64,000 nt of DNA from Oreohelix idahoensis (taxonomy: Eukaryota; Mollusca; Gastropoda; Stylommatophora; Oreohelicidae): assembly GCA_024509875.1 (NCBI GenBank), contig JAMPIV010008047.1:372001-436000 (forward strand). Reading direction: 5' to 3'. Under the pieces are notes generated by a model. The model was not told the origin of the DNA. It searched no databases and saw only the letters and a program-made list of their open reading frames with translations. A program made the translations under genes and the position numbers. Of the stretch, positions 20,984 to 32,868 are shown piece after piece; positions within the stretch are counted from its first letter, which is position 1; each line of letters begins with the position of its first letter.

Positions 20984-21297
20984 ATAGAGGACTGAAGACG
21001 CAGCAAATGAGATGAATGCAGTCAGCGACTCATAGCTTGACTGCCTGCGTCAGGGTCAGCAAACCAGAGCTGACCAAGACCCTATTCCACCTCCAAGTGG
21101 TGGTCCTGGAAACAGGCTGCATCACTGCAGTATGGCTGAGAGAGTAGGGATTGAAGAGGGAAGGCAAACCCGGTCTAAAAAAATGCCGTGCTGAAGTCAG
21201 ATGTGTCGGCCAAAAGGCGCAAATATCGCAGCTCCGCTGTAAACGGACACAGCGCAATCAACGTCCTTTTCAGGACAAACAAGGAAGGAAGAAGAAG
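20984..21297 (+). mobile_element. R1 SINE-like retroposon, copy 3
   Basis: Longest copy of the R1 family, with tail AAGGAAGGAAGAAGAAG. Flanked by a perfect 12-bp target duplication AAATGTCTATAT (20972-20983 and 21298-21309). Confidence 0.85.
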
Positions 21298-21733
21298 AAA
21301 TGTCTATATCCTCACTTTTATCCATTGGATATACAAGAAATAAATGCCAGAACAATAAGCAATAGCTGACATTTGACTAGTATGTTTGGGTCGAAGGGCG
21401 AGAGCAAAGAACTTTGGGATCAATAACGACTAGTATGTTTTCTTTTTATTTCCAGAACAAAATAAAATGATCCAACAAACAAACAAACATTACTAGAGAC
21501 AGAAAAAACTGCTGCCCTCTATTAAGTCATGTACTGAACTGGCTGGTTATCATGCTGAGTTGTAATGTTAATATTACATAGTATTTCACATAACAAAATG
21601 TCACTTAATTTCTCTCTGATGTTTGCTTCATTTAAATTACTTGGACAGGAGTGCATAATTCACACTAATTATACAGAACCTTTCAAGAACCAATACTGGT
21701 TCATTTCAGGTGATGTGCATTCTCAGTATTCTT

Positions 21734-22094
21734 TTTTTTTTTTTTTTTTTTTTCGTACGCCCGCTAATACTCGAGGCGAAATCTCAGGTTATTTTTAATG
21801 TCTAACCTGACATTGATTTTTACGTGAGTAACCTATTTTCTTGTACAGAGACAAGTGTCCCTCGCCATTCAGGCAGATACTCGCCGTTTTCGGAGGTACC
21901 CATTAGAGCTGGGTCGGCTCATGAGCCGCCAGTCCCTGGTCGACGACACGCCTTCAAATGTTCTCGCCAGGTCTCGAGTTCATCCAGTCCAAATCCCGGT
22001 CGACGAAAAATCCTCAAATGCCGTCGCCCGGGTTTAATCCTGAATCACCCGGTCGCCAGAGCGGTGTTGTAACCACTACGCTAGCGCGGCTCCC
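21734..22094 (-). mobile_element. tRNA-derived SINE, complete, with 13-bp target duplication
   Basis: Reading the minus strand from 22094, the head is GGAGCCGCGCTAGCGTAGTG then GTTACAACACC, with an A-box (TAGCGTAGTGG) and a B-box-like GGATTAAACCC, as in tRNA-derived SINEs. A second B-box-like half follows (GTCGACC..TTTGAAGG occurs twice), so the head looks partly dimeric. The body has CGCCTCGAGTATTAGCGGGC and the tail is poly-A (poly-T at 21731-21752 on the plus strand). TCTCAGTATTCTT flanks both ends (21721-21733, 22095-22107). Partial copies lie at 27951-28084 and 49341-49496. Confidence 0.85.
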
Positions 22095-22112
22095 TCTCAG
22101 TATTCTTACATG

Positions 22113-22308
22113 GGTTAAAATGAAAAACAGTAGGCCGTGTTCTTCGATGTCATCCTAGTAAGCTGCCAACATCATTATGGTGAGGATTAAGGTTAGGGTT
22201 GTTATCTAAACCTAACCCTAATACTTTCTCCATTTTACTGCATCTCTGAATTCTTTCTTAAGGCATATTGAACAGACAGCCCACTATTACAAGGTATTCA
22301 TTTCAACC
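22113..22308. mobile_element. Palindromic MITE, copy 1
   Basis: Terminal inverted repeats of the form GGTTgAAATGAAgAACAGTrG at the left and the complement ending ATTCATTTCAACC at the right. The centre holds GGTTAGGGTT and its complement AACCTAACCC. Flanks CTTACATG and CTTACACT resemble a mutated 8-bp duplication. Other copies at about 24347-24522 and 27468-27638. Confidence 0.72.
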
Positions 22309-22756
22309 CTTACACTGAGACATAATATCAACTGTTACAGAAGTAACACTATGTGCAATGAGTCAGATTTCTGTGCATGAAGGATTGGCTGACACAACTG
22401 ATTCAAACAATGCACCCAATTCACTTGACAGAAGTTAAAGAAATGTTGCATGCTGCATGTTAATGAAAAACTGACCACAGCTCCCTTCCATCCCACATCC
22501 GATGAAGATTAATACTTTGTCACAACCTCTGCTATGACAAAAAATCTACTGAGGAGGAACACACTAAACACTGTACATTAGATGAAGCACTAGGCTAATA
22601 ATAGCCAAGCTAAATTTCACACTCTTTATTACATAAGCTTCACACCCCCGAGACAAAACAAAAGTTTAAGGGGAGGGGGATGTGACCTAATGCTTAATTA
22701 CCTTGATCTCTTTAATCATCCCAATTTTTATTAATGTTATGCCATTTACTATAATC

Positions 22757-23540
22757 CAGCAGTTCTCAAAGTGTGGTCCCAGAGACCCTGTCAGGAGGTC
22801 TGTGAGGTAAAAACTATTTTCATTATAATCTAAGACATTATTTTCCTTTTTCACTTTCATTCTCGCGAGTGTACAGTGGAGTTTTCCAGAGGCTACTTGA
22901 TGTGTGATGACATCATAGCTCTGACAACTTGTGGAATGTGAGCTTATATTTTCTCTTGTTTCAATTAATCTTTCAGAACTACCACTTGCGTAGTGTTTCG
23001 GTGTAGCATCAAAAGAGAATATCTACAATTATCTGAAAAGGCTGTTAAAATACTCCCTTCTTTTCAAAGCACATATCTGTGTAAGGCTGGACTTTCTTCA
23101 CATACTTCATATACTAAAACAACATATCGCAACAGATTGAATTTGGAAGCAGATTTGAGAATCCAGTTGTCCTCTATTAAGCCAGATATTAAAGAGACTG
23201 GTGAAAACATAAAACAAAGCCACTCTTTGCTCTAATGTATAAATTTTTTTTTGGGGGGGGGGGGGGATGGGGGGGTTTTGTGTCAGTTATTTTTCATTAA
23301 AAAAATTTTATATATGTCAATTCATAATTGTTTTAAAAACAAAATTTATTAGTTTTAATTTCTAATATTACTACGGTAAATACCGATAGATATAACCCAC
23401 ATTATAAAGAGCTCTTTGTGGTTCTCAATAATTTTTAATGGATGGGTTTGAAAAAAAATCGAAAAAAGGTGATTCGTCTTACGAGGACAAAAGAGTGAAA
23501 AGGGGTCCCGAGAAATACATGTTTCAGAAACGCCGCTTTA
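22757..23540 (+). mobile_element. hAT transposon relic, internally deleted
   Basis: Left end CAGCAGTTCTCAAAGTGTGG is typical of hAT termini, and the right end near 23520-23540 is a degenerate inverse. Between them 22993-23235 encodes the hAT transposase C-terminus: LPSFQSTYLCKAGLSSHTSY, then NRLNLEADLRIQLSSIKPDI, the dimerisation region. A poly-G run (23256-23275) and AT-rich sequence follow. The N-terminal and catalytic parts are missing. Confidence 0.75.
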
Positions 23541-24346
23541 ATCTATTGCAAGCTTGTTCAAGTGTGAGCTCTAAGTCTGAACGATTCCATCAATAAATTA
23601 GCACATTAACTACCGCAAGCCGGTGGGACCGGCTTTTGAAATCCTATCATTTGGACTGCAAGCCGCTCAGAGCGTCGATCTAATTTCAGTAATAAAACGA
23701 ATGAAAAATGTACTGAAACACTTTCTGATCTAGTTAGAAATTTTAAGTTGCTACTGGAAAACAAATTACCAAAGCATGGTTGTTGTAGAACACTGGAAAA
23801 TTGAAATTATGTTCATGTTTTTCAGCGTTTTTGGTTAGTTGCCAAATCGTGTAAAACTGTTTACCATGGCAACTAGTGATAGGACCACAAAAAAATGCTT
23901 GTACATCTCGTCTAACGGCTGAATAGGCTAGAAACTTGTTTCAACAATTGACTGATAGATCTAGCAACGAGGACAAGAGTGAAAATGGTGTGCACATTGA
24001 TTGAAATAAGGATTTTGATACAGATGGGGCGCAAGCAGTTATAATTGTGAAAATATTGCAAGTCCTCGGCCATCGGAGGGCTGTTAAATATCAACAACGT
24101 CTATTAGAGTTACAAATTGCATTAATTTATCTTTAAAATGACGTGTAGGCCTAGGCCTAATTAAAAAAAAATCTGTAAACAATTACGAAAACTACCGCTT
24201 ACTTTGTGCAAACACCTACAGGATAAAAATGGGAAGAAAAAAAAATTAATTCGGCCACAGTGTGTTTTTCAATTCGGTAGTTAGGGCCTAGGCCTAATGT
24301 GTTAGAATAGTTGAACAGATACAGATAACTTTGATAAAAAAATTAG
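23541..24346. other. Intergenic, nothing recognised
   Basis: AT-rich sequence between the hAT relic and MITE copy 2 with no recognised coding or repeat feature. Confidence 0.5.
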
Positions 24347-24522
24347 ACTGAAATAAAGATGAAAGGAAGAACAGTGGGATGTGTTCTTCGATGCCATCAA
24401 AATAAGCCTTACGGTTAGGGTTTAGGATTCCTAAACCCAACACTAACCCCTTATTATTGTGTCCGAATTCTTTTTGAAGGATGTATTGAACACGTCCCAT
24501 TAGGCCTAGCCTATTCGTAATC
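24347..24522. mobile_element. Palindromic MITE, copy 2
   Basis: Shares GAAGAACAGT, GTGTTCTTCGATGCCATC and the palindromic core GGGTTTAGGATTCCTAAACC with copies at 22113 and 27468. The ends are degenerate, so limits are approximate. It lies about 200 bp upstream of the MPV17-family start codon. Confidence 0.62.
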
Positions 24523-24721
24523 TCAACCAAAAATTAATGTAAAGTAACACAAAAATATGAACAAAGATTTCATATTTGATGTCCCCAACCCCCAAAAAGC
24601 CAAGATTCTTACCAAGAAAAATAAAACAAATTTCCCAATACAACATAAATCACAATTTTCACTAGACCTAGGCCTACTTGTAACATGTAGCAAGTTTAGT
24701 GTCACTAACCCGGTGCACGAC

Positions 24722-24775
24722 ATGGCTTTCAAGAGATTGTTGACAGAAAATCCAGCTCTTCTTAAGAGATGCATT
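24722..24775 (+). CDS. MPV17-family exon 1 (start codon)
   Basis: Eighteen codons from ATG (context CACGACATGG) to a donor ATT|GTGAGT, reading MAFKRLLTENPALLKRCI. Basic and amphipathic, like MPV17-family N-termini. On its own this would be weak; the phase and spacing match to the exon at 51767 supports it. Confidence 0.72.
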
Positions 24776-24781
24776 GTGAGT

Positions 24782-25690
24782 TCAAGGTTTTCTATATTTT
24801 TCTGAACATTTAACAATTACAGTAATATTAAACTTTAAGCTGAGCCACTGCGTTAAAACAGTCAGAACCTGACGAAACAACCAATGTCAACCATCCATAT
24901 GAATTGCCATTGTAGTATCGGAAGTATTATTTGAACGAAATTTGTTGAACAATTTTGCAGGTTAGGAAATGGAAAACTATAATTTCTGAACAATTGTTAG
25001 TAGGCTTAACATTGACATTCCTGACTAACCTTACATGGGCATTACAGTTTTCCTACAAATGTTATGCGATATATATTTTAAAATTAGATAAACATGTAAA
25101 GTAAACACAGACAGCATCAAGACTAAGTTCACTACGTGTCTACAAATAGTGCAACTGTTGCCACTGCACATTTTTAAACCAAAAAAAAAAAAAAACACTA
25201 GAAATCGGCTACTTGGACTATATTGGGGCTACTTTGAGCGATTTTTAGGTTATTATGACAGGTTTTTTGAAAAAATTAGGTTTCTCTCTTCAACTAATGA
25301 AGGTAAATGACATCCAAACGGGACCAAACATCTAAGATCTAGATGGGTCTATCTTCGGAGTGGCAACTCTGGGCAACAGAAGAACTATAAATACAATAAT
25401 TGTATGAAACCAGGCCGCCATGCTCTGGTTGCTATGAAATGGTCAACAACTAAGATGGAGGCCGCGCCTTTTGTTTTTTAAATTTTAAATGGCCTTGAAC
25501 GCTGTATTTCATATACAGTAACATTTTTCTTTCTGGCTATACAAAAATCGATATAGCAAAAAGATGACTAATGAAGAAAAGTTTCCTGTTATCAAAGGCA
25601 AGAATGCCTACGATGGAAAGTATTTTGATAGAGCACCGCAATGCATCCCCGTGAGTATAGTTACCCCCAATCGGTAGTTGGGAAGTATAC
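24782..25690. other. MPV17-family intron, first kilobase, nothing recognised
   Basis: AT-rich intron with a poly-A run at 25181-25194. No recognised feature. Confidence 0.5.
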
Positions 25691-25759
25691 GGCCTAGTGG
25701 AATAAGTTCCACCATTTTGCCCGAACGCTATATAAACGTAACCGTACCGCTTCGACACT

Positions 25760-26070
25760 TTGTAAAACGCTGTCAAAAATTGAAAATACAGACGTAGATC
25801 TAACCCCAACGCCCTTCTCCACGCTCCGCACTAGTGCCACCCCGAACGTGAATCGGTACCCTCCCCCACCCCAAGAAAATGTAACAAAGAAACGTAAATG
25901 CAGGAATAGACCAAATTCCCTCCCGCTCCGCACCAGTGCCACCATCCACTCCCCTTTCGCACCCCTCCCCCCTTACCGTAATAAAAATGTCGTCATGAAA
26001 TGAAAATGCAGACAGAGACCTAACCCCAATTCCCCCCTCCACTCCGCACCAGTGCTTCCCCCCCCCCACT
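25760..26070. repeat. Imperfect tandem repeat, about 110-bp period, three units
   Basis: C-rich units with TGAAAATACAGACGTAGATC / ATGCAGACAGAGACCTAACC followed by CTCCGCACCAGTGCCACC recur near 25780, 25890 and 26010. Open frames on the minus strand here are repeat by-products. Confidence 0.75.
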
Positions 26071-26084
26071 ACATACCTTCGCTT

Positions 26085-26690
26085 TTACATATATCATTTC
26101 GTACATAACCATATAAATGCTGCAATTATCTATATTGGCCGTAATATCGAAGATAGCCCACCAGAAGCTGTAACGATATTTACAGACTCACTATCATCAC
26201 TACAAGCACTAGAATACCCAGGTAAATGTAGCCGGCCAGACATAAAGGAAGAAATTCTAGCAATTAATACATCACTAGGGAACAGAGGATGTAGTGTGGG
26301 TTCCAGCACACATAGGTATTGCTGGTAATGAGTTGGCAGATCAGAACGCCAAGAATGGAAGAACGAGTAAAAACAATATAAGAGCAGGACTGGGAAGGTC
26401 GGAGATCAAGAGCCAAGTGAAGATAACTATAAACGAGGAATGGAAGACAACATGGAAGAAAAGTAGAAAAGGCAGACACGCATTCAAACTGCTGAAAGAA
26501 CCAATGAGGACGTGCCAGGTCAGAGAATAATTAAAGATACCACCAAACAAAAAACTGTGGCATCTCCGTCTCGGTGCAGCATACTTTATGATAGAAGAAC
26601 CACACTGCCAAGAACGTCAGGAAGAGAATGACATACCACTGTAAAAAGTATGAACAACAAAGGCTTGAATTAAAAACTTACTATAGAAAT
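26085..26690 (+). mobile_element. RNase H-bearing LINE fragment, C-terminal
   Basis: In mixed frames encodes AVTIFTDSLSSLQALE (RNase H acidic site), VPAHIGIAGNELADQNAKNG (the HxGIxGNExAD signature) and KLWHLRLGA. I-type or Jockey-type LINE tail. A paralogous piece lies on the minus strand at 47950-48215. Confidence 0.75.
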
Positions 26691-27467
26691 CACAATATAA
26701 ACTTGACAGGTGATAAGGTTTTAAGTATAGATGCCCCAAGAGATGTCCAATCAATACTTAAAAGATATATACATAAAACAAAGGAAAACATATAAGGTTA
26801 GTAACAAAACAAAAAAAAAAACTAAAAAAACTTACTAACTACTCATAGAACAAGGAAAGACAACAAGGTATTAAATAAAAAAAAAAACAACAACAACTCA
26901 AAAAGAACAAATAGGCCTACTAATACGAGGTACAAAGTAAAACCAAGTGTAAAGGACAACAGTTATCAAGAAACAATTCAAAAGAGAAAATAAAATGGAC
27001 AAATACTAATATAAATTAAAATCAGCAACTGCTAAAGACAAAAGCTATTTAAATTGAATACAAAATTAAAAAAATAAAATGACACTAAATACCCCAATTA
27101 TAACAAAATTTCAGGTTGAACAGGGTAGACCAAGATGGAATGAGAAGAGGCAATAATGGTCAGCTGTTAAGTGCCCGCTCTCCACACATCACCTCATCAA
27201 AACAACAACACAATTGGCCGTAATCATAGTCATTTGTCCAAAATGGCAGCCTCCAGTTCCTGTCATTCCTATCCCCCCCCCCCCGTTTATTAACTAAAAA
27301 GTTTTAAAAAATGTATTAAAAACCATTCAAGCGAATTTATGGATAACGATATAATCTCCCTAAAAGCAAAATATGTTTTTCCTTCTTTACTTGTGGCTTT
27401 TTTTTTTTACTGATGAGAAAAGATACTGATGAACTTACCTGATGAGAAAAGATTTATCTATATACAG
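26691..27467. other. A-rich intronic stretch, nothing recognised
   Basis: Very A-rich, low-complexity sequence (runs of A near 26811, 26878) with no recognised feature. Confidence 0.55.
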
Positions 27468-27638
27468 GGTTGAAATGAAGAACAGTAGACCGTATGTTTG
27501 AAATGGCCTCAAAAAACAATTCAGAGACACAGTAATAGGGGGCTAGAGTTAGGCTTAGGAATCCTAACCTTAATCATAATGATGTAGGGGACATTTGAAT
27601 TGCATCAAGAACACTCCCCACCGTTCTTCATTTCAACC
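27468..27638. mobile_element. Palindromic MITE, copy 3, with 8-bp target duplication
   Basis: Best-preserved copy: ends GGTTGAAATGAAGAACAGTA and (inverted) ACCGTTCTTCATTTCAACC. Flanked by a perfect 8-bp duplication ATATACAG, the size hAT transposases make. Centre is TTAGGCTTAGGAATCCTAAC. No coding capacity. Confidence 0.82.
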
Positions 27639-27950
27639 ATATACAGTGCAGACTGGATGAGTAGAAGTCCCTAGAACCATCATAAATACTTCTCATCACA
27701 AACTCTGCTTATCAAAAGTTTGCTTAAAGGTGGATATTCGATGGTCAGAATCAGAAATGAAGTAATTATTTTAATCCTTTATGTACAGTTATTTCAGTTG
27801 CTAATTAATATGTGTGCATGGTTTCCAATTGTCAAAAGCAGTTTAATGAAAGCACAGGTGATACTGTAGATTCAGTTTGCCTATAAAGTAGTCATAAGAG
27901 AAACAACGGCAAAATTCTATTTTTTAATATTTTTACTTCTTTTTTTAAAA

Positions 27951-28084
27951 TTGTATGCCCGCTATTACTCGAGGCGAAATCTCCGGTTAGTATGTCTAAC
28001 CTTAGACTGATATAACGTGAGTATCCCTTTTCCCTGTACACTGACAGGTGTCCTCTAGCCATTCAGGCAGATACTTGCTGTCAA
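27951..28084 (-). mobile_element. SINE fragment (body and 3' part)
   Basis: Matches the inner part of the SINE at 21734-22094 (ATGCCCGCTATTACTCGAGG, CCATTCAGGCAGATACT) and breaks off at 28084 where the LTR begins. Confidence 0.75.
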
Positions 28085-30824
28085 GAACCACTTATCATGG
28101 AGAACACTCCACGGGTTACACCGCTGCTGTGTGGGTTTATAATAACAACTATAGGCTCGCCCTACTAAGGGTATGACCACACAACAATAGTTGTCAAAAG
28201 TAATAAACACCTTCAACAGGTACTTCCCTTTAATAATATACACACACAATAAGGCCTCAAACGGCCATCAAATGCATCAAATACAATAATGAGAAAACCA
28301 CTGTAAACCTGCCTTAGCAGCTTAAACTATCACCTCCATACACGAAGGTACAAACTATACCCCAAATAGCTGCTATAAATATCGCTCACCCGAGCGGCAA
28401 AACTATGATAATGACACACTCAAAATCATCGACATCTTATCAAATTACGGCCCACAGATCCACTGAAGACCAGATCACTTACATAACTCAGAAAATTGAG
28501 GACGCTTTTCAAGAAAAAAAGCACACTCTGGTGGTTTGGGTGGACTTTGAAAAAGCATTTGACAAAGTGTGGAAAAACGGACTGAAAGTCAAGCCGCAAA
28601 GAAGTGAAGTGTGTGGGAGAATGTTCAAATGGATCAGCCACTATCTTGAGAATAGAACGGCCAGAGTCCAACTACAAGGACGGACCAGTAGGAAGATGGT
28701 ATTGGAGCAGGGTGTTCCCCAAGGGGGAGTCCTGTCACCCACGTTGTTCCTCACATATATAAATGACATATCAGAGAATATTCCAAGAAGAACCCACAAT
28801 GCCTCCTTTGCAGACGACTTAGCCCTGTGGATCTCAGAGGAATATATCACTACGGCAAGCATTCGGATGCAGTAAGCCCTAACATCATTGGAGGAGTGGG
28901 CCAAGGCATGACTAGTAAAGATAAATGAAGGGAAAACATCATTCACAGTGTTCTCTCTCTCTAACAAATCACAGATCTCCAAATTGGTGCTAAATGGAAA
29001 AAATCTACATCTGGATGACAACCCAAACTACCTAGGCATTACCTTTGATCGCCGCTTGACTTGGAAAACCCAGATTGAGAAAAACAGGACAAGAGCAAGG
29101 CAGAGAATGGCAATCATGAAAAAATTTGCTGGCACGAGTTGGGAGCAGATGAGAAAGTACCAAAGAAGCTATATACTGGGCGAGTGAGACCAGTCTTAGA
29201 ATATGGCATTGCAGCATGGTCAATGGCAGCTAAGTCGAACTTTGACAAAATAAACAGAACCCAAAACCAAGCAATGAGAATCATAACAGGGGGCATGAAG
29301 TCAACGCCCATAAAAGAGTTGGAAAAGATTACTCACCTCCAGCCTATAAAGGATAGAAGAGATAGCAGAGCCCAGCAACAAGCTGAGAAATTCAGGAGGC
29401 TGATAGACCACCCAATGCAACAGAGAATAAATGGACTTGGAAGGGGAAGACTGAAGCAAAGCAACTTTGTAGAGACAGTCAAAACAAAGATGAGAGCAGA
29501 CCCCATTAATGCAATGTCAACAGCTACACCAATATGTACTGCAACACAAGCTACCAGTTTGGAAACAACAGTGCTTCCCTGAAATGATAGAAAACGTTCC
29601 TGGTATTGAGAGAAAGAACAGCCAAAATGAAACAGAAAGGAGAGTCCTAACCACAAAATATATAGAGAAACATTACCCAAGCAACACCTGGATCCATGCA
29701 TACACAGATGGATCAGCAACTAATGCAATAGAAGATGGGGGTGGAGGAGTCTTTCTGAGCTTAAGCAATGGCACACAAAAAAAAGATAGCAGTCGCAACA
29801 GGGAAATTTTCAACTAACTTTAGAGCAGAGGCAGAGGCCTTAAAAACTGCATCAGAAATTCTGATGACAGGAGAAAGCTCAGAGAGACCAGTAGCTATCT
29901 TCTCAGATGCGCTGTCAGTGATTACAACGCTTAAAAGTCAAAGTAATGCTGAACTGGATGACCTAAGAGTAATACTTCACAGACTATGTCAGCAGTACAA
30001 AAGAGTCATGATACAGTGGATCCCTTCTCACTGCAACATCCCTGGAAATGAAGAGGCTGACAGATTGGCAAAGGAAGGGGGAAAACTTCCTCAACTTGAC
30101 ACAAATATAACCTATGAGGAGTCCAAGAGTTTTATCAAGCGCAGGTACAGGCACAAGTGGGAAGAAGAGCATCCAGGCCACACAAAAATGATCCGTATTA
30201 CCAGCTCCGCAGAAGTGAACAAGTGGTAATCTTCAGATTTTGCACAGGTCATAACAGATTGAGATACCATCTATTCAACAAATTAAAGATAGGAACTACT
30301 GATGAGTGTGACTGTGGCACCGATAAAATGACTGCCGAACATCTGCTTCAAAGGTGCCCAACATATGAGGAACAGAGAAAACGCATATGGTCATCACCAG
30401 TACCATTCCTGGAGAAAATCTACGGAGATATCAACAGCCTCAGACTGACCACTGCTTTCTTTGAACTTATTCAAGTTGACATCTGAGGGTGAACGAAGAA
30501 GAAGAAGAAAATTATGGCCTGTAGACAATAAGATATAGATCCTTCACTGCTCTAGACTTAACAACGTAATTATCACTGAGGTCCGAAAACATGACAGGCA
30601 CTCAGTTTACAGTCTTACAATATAGTCCACACAGTGATCTCGCTGGTATAAAGGAAAAAAGTCCTTTCCGGACTAAGGCTAACTTCTCACTGACCAATTT
30701 TGTGCCATTTTTCCCCCGACTTCCAGTAGTCACATGACCCTCCAGTTCAGCTAACCTCTGCCTCTCCCGCCTGGCTTTCAATGAACACAAGACATTATAT
30801 GTACTGCAAAGTAACGCTGTGACA
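28085..30824 (-). mobile_element. 3' LTR (LTR family 2), split by a LINE
   Basis: Reading the minus strand, the LTR starts TGTCACAG at 30824, next to a purine tract GGGGTGGGGGTGGA (30838-30825), a classic polypurine tract, and continues to about 28085 with the LINE at 28453-30508 inserted. A second piece of the same LTR lies at 40770-41508 and related long LTRs on the plus strand at 53623 and 58991. Confidence 0.78.
28453..30508 (+). mobile_element. I-type LINE, 5'-truncated: RT, RNase H and cysteine tail
   Basis: Encodes an RT from fingers/palm onward (VVWVDFEKAFDKVWKNG, GVPQGGVLSPTLF, catalytic SFADDLALW near 28800-28830), then RNase H (IHAYTDGSATNA, IFSDALSVITTL, WIPSHCNIPGNEEADRLAKE) and a C-terminal DECDCGTDKMTAEHLLQRCP motif. 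At least three breaks: a stop at about 28873, and frameshifts near 29180, 29590 and 29815. Ends in a (GAA)n tail. Target duplication AAATTA(C/T)GGCC at 28442-28452 and 30509-30519, with one mismatch, splits the LTR. Confidence 0.9.
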
Positions 30825-30838
30825 TCCACCCCCACCCC

Positions 30839-31592
30839 ATTAAGAAAGAAAACGAAAGTCTCTTCCATCAGGAGGAAGCTTCGCCAGACCCCCGTAGGAG
30901 TCTGGACGACCATATGCCATTAACAGCATATCCTCATATGAACAGAGAGTGCCACAGTTCTCCTCTACCATTGCCGTTACTGCATTCTCCAACCAACCAA
31001 ACAAAACAAACATGAGTTTGTACAAACGAAGTAGGTTACCCAAGGTTCTGGCAGCCGTGAAAAATAACAACGACTGTCCTCCCCTGGTCAACCATAACTC
31101 AGTGTCCTGTATACTACCAGCACCTCCTACATATACAAACATTAGTGTTGGTATCGAAATAGCACAAACAATCTTTTGTAACAAGATTCAATCATATACT
31201 AAATTGCCTTTATGGCGCCATAATACATGAAATTCATAAGCATAACATTTAGCACAAACATGATCTTTAATGTACACCAAACACCTCTTCAGTGGTTGCA
31301 ATTACTTGCTACCTACTATCACATGTAAACACCTCCCACAGGACGCTCCTGTCCTTACCACAACATTATAACATTTATAACATGGACAGAGCGTCTGCTA
31401 CCATATTATGTACTCATTTAATTAGTATAACATTACTGGTGGAGTGGATCAGACTCTACTGTTCGGTTCGCGTTCACCAAAACACCCTAACTGAATGCAA
31501 AACCCAATACCTCTCCCTTGCTATTGCTGGACTATCAGCCGGTGGTTATGAAGCAACGACATGTGCTTCCACCTGACTACAACATGGGCACC
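30839..31592 (-). mobile_element. Pol-less interior of the LTR element
   Basis: Between the protease region and the polypurine tract only about 750 nt remain, with a weak open frame (30840-31184) of no recognised function. Reverse transcriptase and integrase are missing, so the element is deleted or non-autonomous. Confidence 0.6.
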
Positions 31593-32480
31593 TTACCTAT
31601 TCATGAAAGTAACTCGTGCAACCTTGGTATTGTCTCGCAACGACAATACCTCAACGAACCTAACCAGCACGACCTCATTAAACACACGTCTGAGTGTGCG
31701 CCAACTAGCACTCGGCGGGATATTGCGGACCCATACCTTGCGGTCACTAGCTGTCAAACCCTCATATATGCCTCTATGGTTCCTATTCTTGTCCCTCGTC
31801 ATCGGACTGTGAGTATTAGTGGGCGCCGGCCGTGAACCCCGTCTAAGATATATTTTCTTCTCGGACGGTGATACCTCGACCACCTGATCGTCCGCCTCGG
31901 GATTTCGGTGTTGCTGAGCCCCTGCTCCAGCCCCTCCCGTGGCGTTATGCACTCCTCGTACATTGCCGACGATCAAATCGGCGACCGGGTTCTGGAGGAC
32001 AAACTCGCTCACTCTACCTGATATGAACGGGGTGTCCACATTAATACACGCCTGGGCATAAGACTCGACTTTGCCTCCAAACGTGGAACACTATAGTTTT
32101 CCCTGTAAGACAGGACTAGTCGATGCACGAACGACGCACCCCGACTGTGGTACATCCAGTGTCTCTCAACACCGAGACTGGTTTCTTGTCCACCACACCT
32201 TTGTGGAGTGCCTCCTTGCCAGTCTCATGGACCGCCGACAGACATGGTACCGCATGTCCGCAGTGTAACACTATATTCTCGCCCGAATGAAATAGAGGTC
32301 GACACCCCACACAGTCCTCGCTGTTGACTGTCCAACACAAACGCAGAATTCGTGTGTTCGATTTGGGTAGTACACAAGTCAGCATAATGACCCTTGCCAT
32401 TACAATTGAAACATCTGCGTTCCCTTTTTGACTCCTCGCGTGGACTATTGCTGGGGCTGCCAGCTGGTGAAGACTGCGCA
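31593..32480 (-). mobile_element. Zinc knuckle and protease-linked region of the LTR element
   Basis: A CCHC zinc knuckle CFNCNGKGHYADLC is read at about 32416-32373. Further on, 32039-31593 reads MDTPFISGRVSEFVLQNPVA then DLIVGNVRGVHNATGG, resembling the FFSGKVxALCMxNPLYDLIIGN segment beyond the protease in animal gypsy elements. Frameshifts lie between the parts. Confidence 0.6.
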
Positions 32481-32868
32481 TCGGAGTAGGATGATCGACT
32501 ATCTGCGATCCATTCCTCCTCTTGGAAGGCTTTGTTTTATAGTAAAACCGATCTTCGTTTCAAGACTCCTCAACACGTACCATGTTTCGCGTTTGGCGCT
32601 CTCCTCCGTCGCTATCACTTCTCCACTGCCGGTTGTGCCAGTTCGACCGACCATTCCGATGCGATCGGAAGTTACCGTAATTCCCTATGCGTGGTTGATA
32701 GGGGCGGGAAGGCCTATCGTGTTTCTGTTCTTCGAAGCTATCTGCATCGTCTGACCGATTTTGCCATGGTTGGCGCTGGACTTTGCCGACGCCTGCAACT
32801 AAGGCGTCTCACAGACCATACCGATGGATGGGTTTACCCAGATGGGCCAGGACGTAGTGGTGCCCCAA

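Noticed and set aside
22060..22094. tRNA gene on the minus strand
   Set aside because: The A and B boxes belong to the head of a SINE with poly-A tail and target duplication; no complete cloverleaf is apparent.
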